Shown here: in pieces, positions 50,743-58,936 of the stretch
How the letters are laid out: the number at the start of each line of letters is the position of its first letter
Numbering within the stretch: position 1 is the stretch's first letter
Assembly (NCBI RefSeq): GCF_022867795.2
Contig: NZ_CP107006.1
Span: 3,224,001-3,288,000 of the forward strand
DNA: 64,000 nt
Direction: 5' to 3'
DNA from: Chitinophaga horti
GTDB taxonomy: Bacteria > Bacteroidota > Bacteroidia > Chitinophagales > Chitinophagaceae
Position numbers and translations under genes: made by a program
The notes under the pieces: generated by a model
The model's database searches: none
Told to the model about the DNA's origin: nothing
What the model saw: the letters and a program-made list of their open reading frames with translations, nothing else

Positions 50743-53223
50743 ATGCAACAAAATTCTAAGAGGAGACCAGGGAAAAGGCTTGCAGCGTGGATGACGGGAG
50801 TGCTCCTGACCTGTGCCGCCTTCAGCTATATCCCTGCCGACGAGTGGACCAACCGGATAACAGACGCACTAGAGAAGTTTTACCACGACTATCCACAGGA
50901 GAAAGTATATCTCCATTTCGACAAAGATTACTATGCCGCGGGCGAAACCATCTGGTTTAAAAGTTATGTGACCCTGCAGGAACTGCCCGCTTACGGCGCC
51001 CGCAACCTGTACGTGGAACTGATCGATAAAGACGGTATCGTGATACAGAAAAGGATCGTGGAGCTGAATGAAGGTGGCGGTGCAGGCGAAATAGAACTGC
51101 CTGAAACCTTCAAATCCGGCACCTACCAGGCCCGCGCATATACTTCTTATATGATGAACTACGATTCCAGCTTCTTCTTCCATAAAAACATCCGCGTTTA
51201 CGATCCTAAGAAGGATGCGGCCGCAGCTGCCCGTCCAACAGGTGGTAACACCCTCGGTGGCGATGCAGCGGGTGCAAAGAGTGCTTACTCCGTACAGTTT
51301 TTCCCGGAAGGGGGAGATATGATTGCAGGCGTAGCCAGCCAGGTGGCATTCAAAGCGATCAACCAGGGCGGTTATCCTACAAAAGTGAGCGGCACCGTTA
51401 GCGACAGCAAAGGCGAAAAGATAGCGGAACTCAGCACTTTTCATGATGGCATGGGATTGTTCGAATTCACTCCTAAAGCGGGCGAAACTTATACCGCTAA
51501 AACAAAAGACTCTGCCGGTACCGAAAAGACCTTCAGCCTGCCTGCCGCGAAACCTTCCGGTGTAGGCATGCGCGTGTACAATAAAGGCTCCCGCATCTTC
51601 TACCTCACGGCGCTCAGCAACCAGGAAGACACTGCCTATGCGCAGATGCTGCTGGTGGCGCAAATGCAGAACCAACTGATCTACAAAGCAGTGCTGAACG
51701 TAGCGGAAGGTAAGATCAGCGGGCTGATACCGACAAAGAACCTGCCCAACGGCATTATGCAGATCACGCTGTTCAAACGCGACGGCACGCCGCTGGCAGA
51801 AAGGCTGGCCTTTGTGCGCAACAACCTGGAAGAGATACCGATGATCATTTCAGCGAACAGTGTATCCAAAGGTCCGCGTACGAAAACAGAACTGGTACTC
51901 GACCTGCCGGATGCGAACCGCGGACAACTCTCCGTTTCTGTAACCGACGCCGACCAGGTGGAACATGACGAATACGATAACAACATCGTTTCCCATAGCC
52001 TGCTCACCTCCGACCTGAAAGGTTATGTGCACCGCCCGGGATGGTACTTCCGCGACACTACGGAAAATACCTTGAAAGCCCTGGATATGGTGATGATGAC
52101 TAACGGCTGGCGCAGGTTCAGCTGGGAAAAGATAATCGCGAACCAATACCCCACGTTCCGCTATCCTTACGAGCAGGGACTTACGGTGTTAGGCGTGGCC
52201 AAAAAGGGTAATCGCCCGCTGGTAAACGGCAACGTAAGCTTCATGGTCAAAACGCCGGTGGATAGCGGACAGATGATCGCGATGGCACCGACGAACGAAA
52301 AAGGTGAATTTGCCCTGGCGAACATCCAGTTTAAAGACACGGGCCTGGTATATTATAAGGCGAATGATCCGGAAAAGAAAGGTGCCTGGATCGATGTTAG
52401 CATCACCCGCCACTTTTTTGAACTGGCGAACCCGGTGAAGATGCCTTACCCTTTCATGATACCGCCGCCGCTAAGCACCAACGTCCTCAAAAGCTACCTT
52501 ACTACAGTGAACGAAGGTAATGTGGTGAACAGGCGTGTGAATGATAAAACCATCTACCTGAAAGAATTTAACGTAACCTCCCGCAAACCAACGCAGGCGG
52601 AAACAATCGATAAACGGTATGCGAGCGGCATGTTCTCCGGCGACGGACAAGTGTTCGACTTCACTACCGAAAACCCGGTGGCCATGAACGTGTTCCAATA
52701 CCTGCAGGCACGTGTGGCGGGCTTACAGATCACCGGTAATATGAACGAGCCGCAACTCAGCTGGCGCGGTGATAAACCACAACTGTTCCTTGACCAGATG
52801 CCGGTAGACGTGCAGATGATCGCCAACCTGCCGATTACTGATATCGCGATGGTAAAAGTGTTCCGCCCTCCTTTCATGGGTGGCTTCGGTGGCGGTGCCG
52901 GTGGTGCAATCGCGATCTATACCCGCCGTGGTGGCGACACGCCGCGTGATAACACGGTGAAGGGTTTTGAGCTGTATAAGAAATGGGGTTACAATGTGGT
53001 TCGCACGTTCTACTCCCCTGACTATGCCGTGAAGAAGCCGATCCACGAACTGCCTGATAAACGCCTGACGCTGTACTGGAACCCGCAACTGAACATCGAT
53101 ACGATCCAGAACGTAGCGCGGTTCGACTTTTACAGCAACGACTTCTCCAAACGCTTCCGTGTGGTAGTGGAAGGAATGGACGTGAATGGCAATGTGGGAA
53201 GGGTGGAAAAGATCTTCGAATAA
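50743..53223 (+). CDS. MG2-domain protein with SusC-like plug but no barrel
   Basis: 826 residues. After an export signal (about 10-32, KRLAAWMTGVLLTCAAFSYIPA), an alpha-2-macroglobulin MG2-like domain (about 50-150: PQEKVYLHFDKDYYAAGETIWFKSYV...SGTYQARAYTSYMMN) and further beta domains follow. The C-terminal third holds a TonB-receptor plug-like domain (about 600-745): MNVFQYLQARVAGLQI, QLFLDQMPVD, ITDIAMVKVFRPPFMGGFGGGAGGAIAIYTRRG. No beta-barrel follows and there is no lipobox. Such proteins are widespread in Bacteroidota, but their role is unclear; periplasmic or outer-membrane binding/scaffolding is the most one can infer. Single gene followed by a terminator. Confidence 0.85.
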   Translation: MQQNSKRRPGKRLAAWMTGVLLTCAAFSYIPADEWTNRITDALEKFYHDYPQEKVYLHFDKDYYAAGETIWFKSYVTLQELPAYGARNLYVELIDKDGIVIQKRIVELNEGGGAGEIELPETFKSGTYQARAYTSYMMNYDSSFFFHKNIRVYDPKKDAAAAARPTGGNTLGGDAAGAKSAYSVQFFPEGGDMIAGVASQVAFKAINQGGYPTKVSGTVSDSKGEKIAELSTFHDGMGLFEFTPKAGETYTAKTKDSAGTEKTFSLPAAKPSGVGMRVYNKGSRIFYLTALSNQEDTAYAQMLLVAQMQNQLIYKAVLNVAEGKISGLIPTKNLPNGIMQITLFKRDGTPLAERLAFVRNNLEEIPMIISANSVSKGPRTKTELVLDLPDANRGQLSVSVTDADQVEHDEYDNNIVSHSLLTSDLKGYVHRPGWYFRDTTENTLKALDMVMMTNGWRRFSWEKIIANQYPTFRYPYEQGLTVLGVAKKGNRPLVNGNVSFMVKTPVDSGQMIAMAPTNEKGEFALANIQFKDTGLVYYKANDPEKKGAWIDVSITRHFFELANPVKMPYPFMIPPPLSTNVLKSYLTTVNEGNVVNRRVNDKTIYLKEFNVTSRKPTQAETIDKRYASGMFSGDGQVFDFTTENPVAMNVFQYLQARVAGLQITGNMNEPQLSWRGDKPQLFLDQMPVDVQMIANLPITDIAMVKVFRPPFMGGFGGGAGGAIAIYTRRGGDTPRDNTVKGFELYKKWGYNVVRTFYSPDYAVKKPIHELPDKRLTLYWNPQLNIDTIQNVARFDFYSNDFSKRFRVVVEGMDVNGNVGRVEKIFE

Positions 53224-53248
53224 GACTATCAATATTAACAGGATACCA

Positions 53249-53284
53249 GCGCCCTTTCCCTGCGAACCAGCGAGGAAAGGGCGC
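53249..53284 (+). terminator. Hairpin terminator of the MG2/plug gene
   Basis: Perfect 11-bp stem GCGCCCTTTCC (53249-53259) / GGAAAGGGCGC (53274-53284). The following sequence has only a short T run further on, so it may be a weaker or Rho-assisted stop. Confidence 0.6.
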
Positions 53285-53318
53285 GCTGCTTTAACGACGA
53301 ACATTAATTTTTAAACAC

Positions 53319-53855
53319 ATGGAAGAGTACAAAGAGTCAATTGCCATCGACATGGACGAGACGATTGCCGACCCGATCGGCAAAGCGAGGGATTGGTATT
53401 ACCGCGACTTTGGCACCACCTTCACGGATGAAGATCTTATCGGCAAACATTTGTCAGAAGTGGTACCGGAAGAACATAAAGGCGTTATTCACCAATACCT
53501 GAATACACCCGGCTTTTTCCGCGACCTGAAAGTGTTTCCGGATGCGGTGGACGTGCTGAGAGAACTGAATAAGAAATACCGCGTGTTCATCGTATCGGCG
53601 GCCATGGAATTTCCTGCTTCATTGCAGGATAAGTATTATTGGCTGGAAGATAACTTCCCTTTTCTTACCTGGCGACAGGTATGCCTTTGCGGCGATAAAA
53701 CCGTAGTAGGAACAGATATGATGATCGATGACTTAACACGCAACCTGAAGCCTTTTAAAGGAAGAGGATTCCTGTTTACACAGCATCACAATTTACATGT
53801 GGAAGGTTACGAGCGACTGCTCGACTGGGCAGATGCGGGTAACAAACTGCTGTAA
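53319..53855 (+). CDS. 5'(3')-deoxyribonucleotidase-like HAD phosphatase
   Basis: 178 residues of the 5' nucleotidase, deoxy (Pyr)/NT5C group of the HAD superfamily. The nucleophile motif DMDETIADP is at residues 11-19, with motif II Ser in VFIVSAAMEF, the conserved Lys near DKT, and motif III MMIDDLTRNLKPF. It dephosphorylates deoxynucleoside monophosphates, balancing dNTP pools. Its own bidirectional terminator follows. Confidence 0.92.
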   Translation: MEEYKESIAIDMDETIADPIGKARDWYYRDFGTTFTDEDLIGKHLSEVVPEEHKGVIHQYLNTPGFFRDLKVFPDAVDVLRELNKKYRVFIVSAAMEFPASLQDKYYWLEDNFPFLTWRQVCLCGDKTVVGTDMMIDDLTRNLKPFKGRGFLFTQHHNLHVEGYERLLDWADAGNKLL

Positions 53856-53859
53856 ACTA

Positions 53860-53901
53860 TAAAAAAAAGAGGCTGCACATCATGATGGCAGCCTCTTTCT
53901 T
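53860..53901. terminator. Bidirectional terminator
   Basis: 11-bp stem AAAGAGGCTGC (53866-53876) / GCAGCCTCTTT (53888-53898). The left flank is an A run (T on minus) and the right flank is TTTCTTG, so it serves both the nucleotidase and the convergent SDR gene. Confidence 0.85.
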
Positions 53902-53906
53902 GTTTA

Positions 53907-54704
53907 TTAAACGTTACCGTAACTATTCGATTGTCCGCCATCTATCGCGATGACCTGGCCGTTCACATAACTGCATTCATCGCTGAGCAGGAAGGCAACA
54001 AGTCTACCTACCTCCTCGGGCAAACCGAGTCGTTTGGTAGGATTGGCCTGCGCGTATACCGTTTCCGCAGCTTTTGGATCTTCCGGATTCACTTGTTTGA
54101 AAGCTTCCGCCACCATCGGTGTCAAGATCGCGCCGGGTGCAATGGCGTTCGTAAGGATACCATCGCGGCCATATTCCAGCGCCGCCTGTTTGGTAAGCCC
54201 TGTCACCGCATGTTTGGTCGCCACGTAAGGCGTTTGGTTCATCACCCCGCGAATGCCACCTACAGAAGCCACATTCACGATCCTGCCATACTGTTGTTGC
54301 TGCATGATCGGGATAATGTGACGCATGCCGTAGTACACACCATACAGGTTTATATCTACCACCTTTTCAAAAACTTGCTGATCGTAACTCACCAGCGGTG
54401 CCTGCCGGCCTTCGATGCCAGCATTGTTATAGAACCCATCGATCCGGGAGTACGCTTTCAAAGCTGCCTCCACGTAAGCCTTCACTGCCGCCTCATCCGA
54501 TACATCCGCTGTAATAGTGAGGATCTTCACGCCCGGTGTAGCTTTTTCAATTTCTGCCTTTGCACTGGTCAGCGCGCTCTCGTTATAATCTACCAGGGTA
54601 AGGTTAGCGCCCTTCTCTGCACATACTTTCGCCGCAGCTAATCCTAAACCCATTGCCGCTCCGGTAATCACTACTGACTTGTCTTTCAAACTACTCATAA
54701 TCAT
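53907..54704 (-). CDS. SDR-family oxidoreductase
   Basis: 265 residues (263 if the ATG at 54698 is used). Classical short-chain dehydrogenase: cofactor motif VITGAAMGLGLAAAKVC, acidic residue after beta-2 (LVDYNES) suggesting NAD preference, NNAG (FYNNAGIEG), Ser in VASVGGIRG, Tyr/Lys in PYVATKHAV, and the C-terminal AIDGGQSN. The substrate is unknown. Upstream sequence carries two short inverted repeats that may be regulatory. Confidence 0.92.
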   Translation of the reverse strand: MIMSSLKDKSVVITGAAMGLGLAAAKVCAEKGANLTLVDYNESALTSAKAEIEKATPGVKILTITADVSDEAAVKAYVEAALKAYSRIDGFYNNAGIEGRQAPLVSYDQQVFEKVVDINLYGVYYGMRHIIPIMQQQQYGRIVNVASVGGIRGVMNQTPYVATKHAVTGLTKQAALEYGRDGILTNAIAPGAILTPMVAEAFKQVNPEDPKAAETVYAQANPTKRLGLPEEVGRLVAFLLSDECSYVNGQVIAIDGGQSNSYGNV

Positions 54705-54773
54705 TCTGTTTTGTTACATAATACCTCTCCGTGAGGTGTCCTATTCTAACAAAAACCAAGCCTTATGGTTGAG

Positions 54774-54786
54774 TTGACACTGTCAA
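54774..54786. promoter_or_regulatory. Candidate operator TTGACA-C-TGTCAA
   Basis: Perfect 13-base palindrome about 70 bp upstream of the SDR start. A second inverted repeat (ACCTC...GAGGT, about 54723-54737) lies nearer the gene. No adjacent regulator gene. Confidence 0.35.
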
Positions 54787-54801
54787 TTATTTGTTAAAAC
54801 G

Positions 54802-54836
54802 AAAAAGCCCCACGCCGGTGATAACAGGCGCGGGGC
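54802..54836 (-). terminator. Rho-independent terminator of the GH130 operon
   Basis: GCCCC-a-CGCC (54807-54816) pairs with GGCG-c-GGGGC (54827-54836), with one mismatch, followed on the minus strand by five T (54806-54802). It is very close in sequence to the hairpin at 12823. Confidence 0.78.
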
Positions 54837-54850
54837 GAAGCTGGCAAAAG

Positions 54851-56569
54851 TTATTTAGCGGGATGATAATCGATGACCACATTGTCGGCCACCAGTTTAC
54901 CATCGCGGATTTCAGATTTCAGACCGGCAGGTACCATCACCAGGATGGCAGAAGAACTGGCCGGGACCGATAATTCATACGTACCCCCTACTCCTTTCGC
55001 GATGAACGTGCGGCTCACTGTATTGTAAATATCTACTGCTTTGCCTTCCAGCGATACGATCACCTTCTTGGCTTCCGGATAAGGATTGTAATAGAGATAG
55101 GTCGGATAGGCCTTATCGTGGAAGAAGTCCGTCGCCAGCAGGTTTAACTGCAGGATGGCAGGAATATTCGTGCTGCGGATAATGCTGCCGAAGAAGCCGG
55201 CATGCCCGCTGCCATAAACGCTGAACTGCGATACAGCCGGGTTACCCTTTGCCCACAAAGGCCCGTCGCCTTGCGCCACCGGTGCTTTCAGGTGTGCATA
55301 TTCCGGGTAGGAAGGGGAATGAATGATCCCTTCATAACCAATCACTCCTTTACCGGCAGCCGCCTGTTCCGGAATGGTCTCATGTTCATCCGGCATGTAC
55401 TGGGTGTAGAAGAAGCGCGCGGCGTTAGCAGCGTTCAACATCCATTTACCCACTGCATCTGCATAAGCCGCATCGTAACGGGCGATGGGCACCACCGGCC
55501 ACGACAGATCAAATGTATTCATCAGGAAGCCGTATCCACCCCTATCTTTCGTACTACCTACGATGCCGGAAATATCGATGCCATTCCAATTGCCGAGCAA
55601 CACGCCCCAGCCGGCACGACATTCAGGCGTACCGTCGAACGTCCATTCCAGGAACTTACGGGCATTAAAGTTAGTACCTTGCTCTGCGTTCATGCGGGCG
55701 GAGAGGTAAGCGCCGAAGGGCATGAACACTTCATAGAACGTATTTTTAGGTTGATCCTCCAACGCTTTCAATGCACGTTTGGCACCTTCGAGGTAACGCA
55801 CGTCGCCGAAGTGACGGTAAGCGGCGTACAACACCCAGGCCTGGCCAGCCGCAGCATCCTGCTGTTCGCAGATGTCGTTCTTTACAGGCTGCATAGTGCC
55901 GTAGTTAAAGAACGAGTAGTTGTAATTACCATCCAGGATCGAATCTGCCTGGTAAAATTTATCGGCTATACTACGCGCCAGTGTATCGAAGCCAGGTTCG
56001 TTGGGATATTTGTCGTAGATAGCGTAGAACAACATATTCGGGTATACATCATACCACCAGTCACGGCCATAACCGCCGCCCAGTAAGGCCACTTCGGGTA
56101 CGGTGTTATTCATCATGATGTTCCAGCCGGTTTCTTTGTTAAAGTAGTTTTTAAGCATGCCCACATAATTCAATCCCTGCTGATCGCTTTTGTCAATACC
56201 CACGAGCGTGGCGCCTAACACGGCACCCATGCTGGCCAGCGCTTCATGGAACATGCCTTTGTTGTGCGTACCCTGGCGCTGGTCGTTCATAGCGGTATAT
56301 AAACCTACAACGGGCTGCGGAAAGTTGCGGCCCGAGCTGTCCCACCAAACGAGCGGCCAGTGTTCGCCGGTCGCTTTAAAATCATATACCGTACTATCGA
56401 AACGACGCGCCATATCGTACCAGTCGATGATCTGCAAAGGCTGCGGAATAGCGGCCATAGAATCGATGCGCGCGAGGTGCTCCTGCTTTACCGGGTTGGC
56501 TGCAGGGGTATTTTCTTTACAAGCCTGGACTGCCATTACGCACAGGCCTATCACAATAAGTTTTCTCAT
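54851..56569 (-). CDS. Large lipoprotein of unknown function, candidate new glycan-active enzyme
   Basis: 572 residues from ATG 56569, overlapping the MFS stop by one base (TGATG), so translation is coupled. Lipobox LCVMAVQAC anchors it to a membrane. I do not recognise the family. The N-terminal two thirds are Trp/Tyr-rich and look helical, with conserved-looking stretches WPLVWWDSSGRNFPQP, MFHEALASMGAVLGATLVG, LLGGGYGRDWWYDVYPNMLFYAIYDKY, EQQDAAAGQAWVLYAAYRHFGDVRYLEGAKRAL and GWGVLLGNWNGIDISG, reminiscent of (alpha/alpha)6-barrel glycosidases. A beta-rich tail (about 500-572) resembles the C-terminal sandwich of such enzymes. As the last gene of a SusC/SusD/GH130/MFS operon it is probably the surface or periplasmic glycan-cleaving or glycan-binding component. 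This is inference from position and shape only. Confidence 0.7.
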   Translation of the reverse strand: MRKLIVIGLCVMAVQACKENTPAANPVKQEHLARIDSMAAIPQPLQIIDWYDMARRFDSTVYDFKATGEHWPLVWWDSSGRNFPQPVVGLYTAMNDQRQGTHNKGMFHEALASMGAVLGATLVGIDKSDQQGLNYVGMLKNYFNKETGWNIMMNNTVPEVALLGGGYGRDWWYDVYPNMLFYAIYDKYPNEPGFDTLARSIADKFYQADSILDGNYNYSFFNYGTMQPVKNDICEQQDAAAGQAWVLYAAYRHFGDVRYLEGAKRALKALEDQPKNTFYEVFMPFGAYLSARMNAEQGTNFNARKFLEWTFDGTPECRAGWGVLLGNWNGIDISGIVGSTKDRGGYGFLMNTFDLSWPVVPIARYDAAYADAVGKWMLNAANAARFFYTQYMPDEHETIPEQAAAGKGVIGYEGIIHSPSYPEYAHLKAPVAQGDGPLWAKGNPAVSQFSVYGSGHAGFFGSIIRSTNIPAILQLNLLATDFFHDKAYPTYLYYNPYPEAKKVIVSLEGKAVDIYNTVSRTFIAKGVGGTYELSVPASSSAILVMVPAGLKSEIRDGKLVADNVVIDYHPAK

Positions 56570-57837
56570 CAATGCTCAGATTGTATAGTTTCTTCCTGTA
56601 GTGATTTAATAATTTCTTTTCCTTCCCTGATGATGACCCTGGCCACCACGACCGATAACAGCTGCACCAGGGCGATGATCATGATCGCATAACGTAATGC
56701 GACTTCTGTAGAAAAATAGTAAGCCAGGAAGATGAATGTACCTGCACCTACAAAACGACCGGCATACAAACCCGCTTCATGGTTCAGAATATACGCAAAT
56801 TCATTCCGTTTTTCTTTTTTAGATAAGATATCGATCACGCTGAATTGGATGGGAAAGTACGCCAGGTCGAGCAAAGGCTTGGCCAGTAACAGGAACATCA
56901 TAAATACGATCACGCCGGTGGCGTTATACATAATGCCGTTGAACAGCGAGGCTACGAAAAAGAAAACGAGTCCGCCCGCAAAGATAACCAGCCGATGCTC
57001 CGGCCTGGCCATGCGGCCGATGATGTACATCAACACCGCCGCCACTATCGCTCCTACTGATTGTGCCGTGCCTAATGCGCCTTCTTTACCCAATAACAGC
57101 ATGATCAGCATAGCCGGTGCGGTTACCAGGTAACCCTGCGCGAGGCCTTTCAATGTGGCTAAGCCCAAGAGCTTTTTCCAGTACGGATGAAACTTAAAGT
57201 ACAGGAACTTTTTATCCGTCGGGTTCTTGAACTTCCCCTGGAAACATACGATGGACGCGGCCACCGTCACCATGAACACTACGCCCGTCACGATACGGTA
57301 GGCGCCGTTTACGGTACGTTTATCGCCGTACACTTCAATGAACCAGCCGATCGCGATGGGAATGACTACCGCAATAATCGTATAGAAAAATGTTTCCAGT
57401 CCGTAGTAGTAGTTGCGGTTCTTGTCGTTCGTAATCGCCAGCGCCAGGTAATCGCGGTTGGCCCAGTAAAAGCCGAACGACATGCCCATGATCAGCCCTG
57501 CGGACGCAATGCCCCAAAGGTCGAGCGTTTTGAGCGACATCATTACCAGCATACTTACACCGCTTAACATCATGCCTGCGGAGTACAGTGTTTTGATATT
57601 GAAACGACTGAGTAAAAACCCGTTCAGCAAAAAGGTAAGCGGGATGCCGGTGTATATCGTCAGCTGGTAGATCACCACCTTGGTAGGATCGTTGGAGTTG
57701 CGCATTACATACGCCGCTACGAAGATGTCGATCACCGGTAATACCAGCGCGTAGATCAGGTTCGTGAGCGTGAGTATACGAAAGTCATGCGGCTGCTCCT
57801 GGAAGTGTTTTATTTCCCGGGAAAGGTTCTTAAGCAT
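56569..57837 (-). CDS. MFS transporter, probable disaccharide importer
   Basis: 422-residue major facilitator with about 12 helices. Recognisable parts are LILTNLIYALVLPVIDIFVAAYVM-like helix 1, GMSFGFYWANRDYLALAI, the central loop FKNPTDKKFLYFKFHPYWKK, and the second half starting LLGLATLKGLAQGYLVTAPAMLIM. It starts 3 bp after the GH130 stop and overlaps the lipoprotein start by one base, so it is tightly tied to sugar use. In characterised mannan loci of Bacteroides an inner-membrane symporter delivers a mannosyl disaccharide to GH130; the same role is inferred here. Confidence 0.88.
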   Translation of the reverse strand: MLKNLSREIKHFQEQPHDFRILTLTNLIYALVLPVIDIFVAAYVMRNSNDPTKVVIYQLTIYTGIPLTFLLNGFLLSRFNIKTLYSAGMMLSGVSMLVMMSLKTLDLWGIASAGLIMGMSFGFYWANRDYLALAITNDKNRNYYYGLETFFYTIIAVVIPIAIGWFIEVYGDKRTVNGAYRIVTGVVFMVTVAASIVCFQGKFKNPTDKKFLYFKFHPYWKKLLGLATLKGLAQGYLVTAPAMLIMLLLGKEGALGTAQSVGAIVAAVLMYIIGRMARPEHRLVIFAGGLVFFFVASLFNGIMYNATGVIVFMMFLLLAKPLLDLAYFPIQFSVIDILSKKEKRNEFAYILNHEAGLYAGRFVGAGTFIFLAYYFSTEVALRYAIMIIALVQLLSVVVARVIIREGKEIIKSLQEETIQSEH

Positions 57838-57840
57838 CTG

Positions 57841-58884
57841 TTAGCAGTTTAAGGAAGATAAAAGCGCGCTGATGGAAAAGTCAGCAGCACATACCACTTC
57901 GTCGGCAGCACCGTAATAAATCGTGACGGTGTCACCCTTTACCACATGCCCGTTCGTAAACACCACCTGTCCGAAGAAGCCCGTCAGCTCATAATCTGCC
58001 GAAGGCATCATAATCGGTGCATCACTGCGGGCGATGACTTTCGCCGGATCGTTAAGATCGAGCAGCAGCAGGCCCAGGCAGTACTGGTGTTTTTCGTTTG
58101 CACCATGGTAGATTTCCAGCCAACCCTTTTCTGTTTTGATCGGTGCCGCACCGGCGCCCACTCTTTTACTGTCCCAGTGGCCTTTGCGGGTGGTAGCAAT
58201 GATCTGGTGATTGCCCCAATGCAAACCATCAGGCGATTCTGCGAGCCAGATGTAGTTGCCGCCAATGTCTACACTGCTCGGCCGGTGCAACGTATAAAAC
58301 TTACCGTTCACCTTTTCCTCGAAGATGGCAACATCTTTATTATGCGGCGGCAACATCATGCCATGCCGTTCAAATGTTTTCCAGTCTTTGGTGGTACGTA
58401 ATCCTACCCCCACCCCGTTCGGCGACACGGCCGTAAAAGTGAGATAGTACGTATCGCCCAGTTTCGCCACACGACAATCCTCTATGCCAAAGCTTTGCAG
58501 GATGCCTTCGCCATGCAGTGCAGGATACCCTTCCGGCTCATAAAAGTGAATGCCGTCATCGCTGCACATCAGCCGTAAATGAGAAAGGGTAGTAAGGTAA
58601 TCGGCGCCTTTATAGTTGATCACACGCGGATCGGTCGCATCCAGTTCCGGATCGTCCAGTGGTATTTCTATAATATCGATGCCCCCTTCACGTAACACGG
58701 GGAAAGAGATGATGCCCGGCTGTTGCGACGGCCGTTCGGCCACGCGGATGAGCAGCCAGGTTTTGCCATCAAACTCAAACACACCCGGGTTCAGCAGGCA
58801 GGCTACTTCCAGTCCGGGGCGGCTGGGCGGCACATCGGCAGGCCGTAACAATGGGTTTTGCGAAAATCGTTTTGCTAATTCCAT
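57841..58884 (-). CDS. GH130-family beta-mannoside phosphorylase-like enzyme
   Basis: 347 residues without a signal peptide, so cytoplasmic. Five-bladed propeller of GH130: NPLLRPADVPPSRPGLEVACLLNPGVFEFDGKTWLLIRVAE, the catalytic-Asp region FGIEDCRVAKLGDTYYLTFTAVS (Glu-Asp-x-Arg), GRPSS-like HRPSS, KRVGAGAAPIKTEKGWLEIYHGAN, and YYGAADEVVCAADFSI at the end. Characterised members phosphorolyse beta-1,4-mannosyl-glucose, -mannose or -GlcNAc to mannose 1-phosphate; a few subfamilies are hydrolases. EDCRV instead of the commoner EDPRV hints at a less studied subfamily. It lies 52 bp after susD. Confidence 0.92.
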   Translation of the reverse strand: MELAKRFSQNPLLRPADVPPSRPGLEVACLLNPGVFEFDGKTWLLIRVAERPSQQPGIISFPVLREGGIDIIEIPLDDPELDATDPRVINYKGADYLTTLSHLRLMCSDDGIHFYEPEGYPALHGEGILQSFGIEDCRVAKLGDTYYLTFTAVSPNGVGVGLRTTKDWKTFERHGMMLPPHNKDVAIFEEKVNGKFYTLHRPSSVDIGGNYIWLAESPDGLHWGNHQIIATTRKGHWDSKRVGAGAAPIKTEKGWLEIYHGANEKHQYCLGLLLLDLNDPAKVIARSDAPIMMPSADYELTGFFGQVVFTNGHVVKGDTVTIYYGAADEVVCAADFSISALLSSLNC

Positions 58885-58936
58885 ACTTCTTCAATATTGG
58901 TGAAAGGGAGGCTGATGGGCAGCCTCCATTATATCA

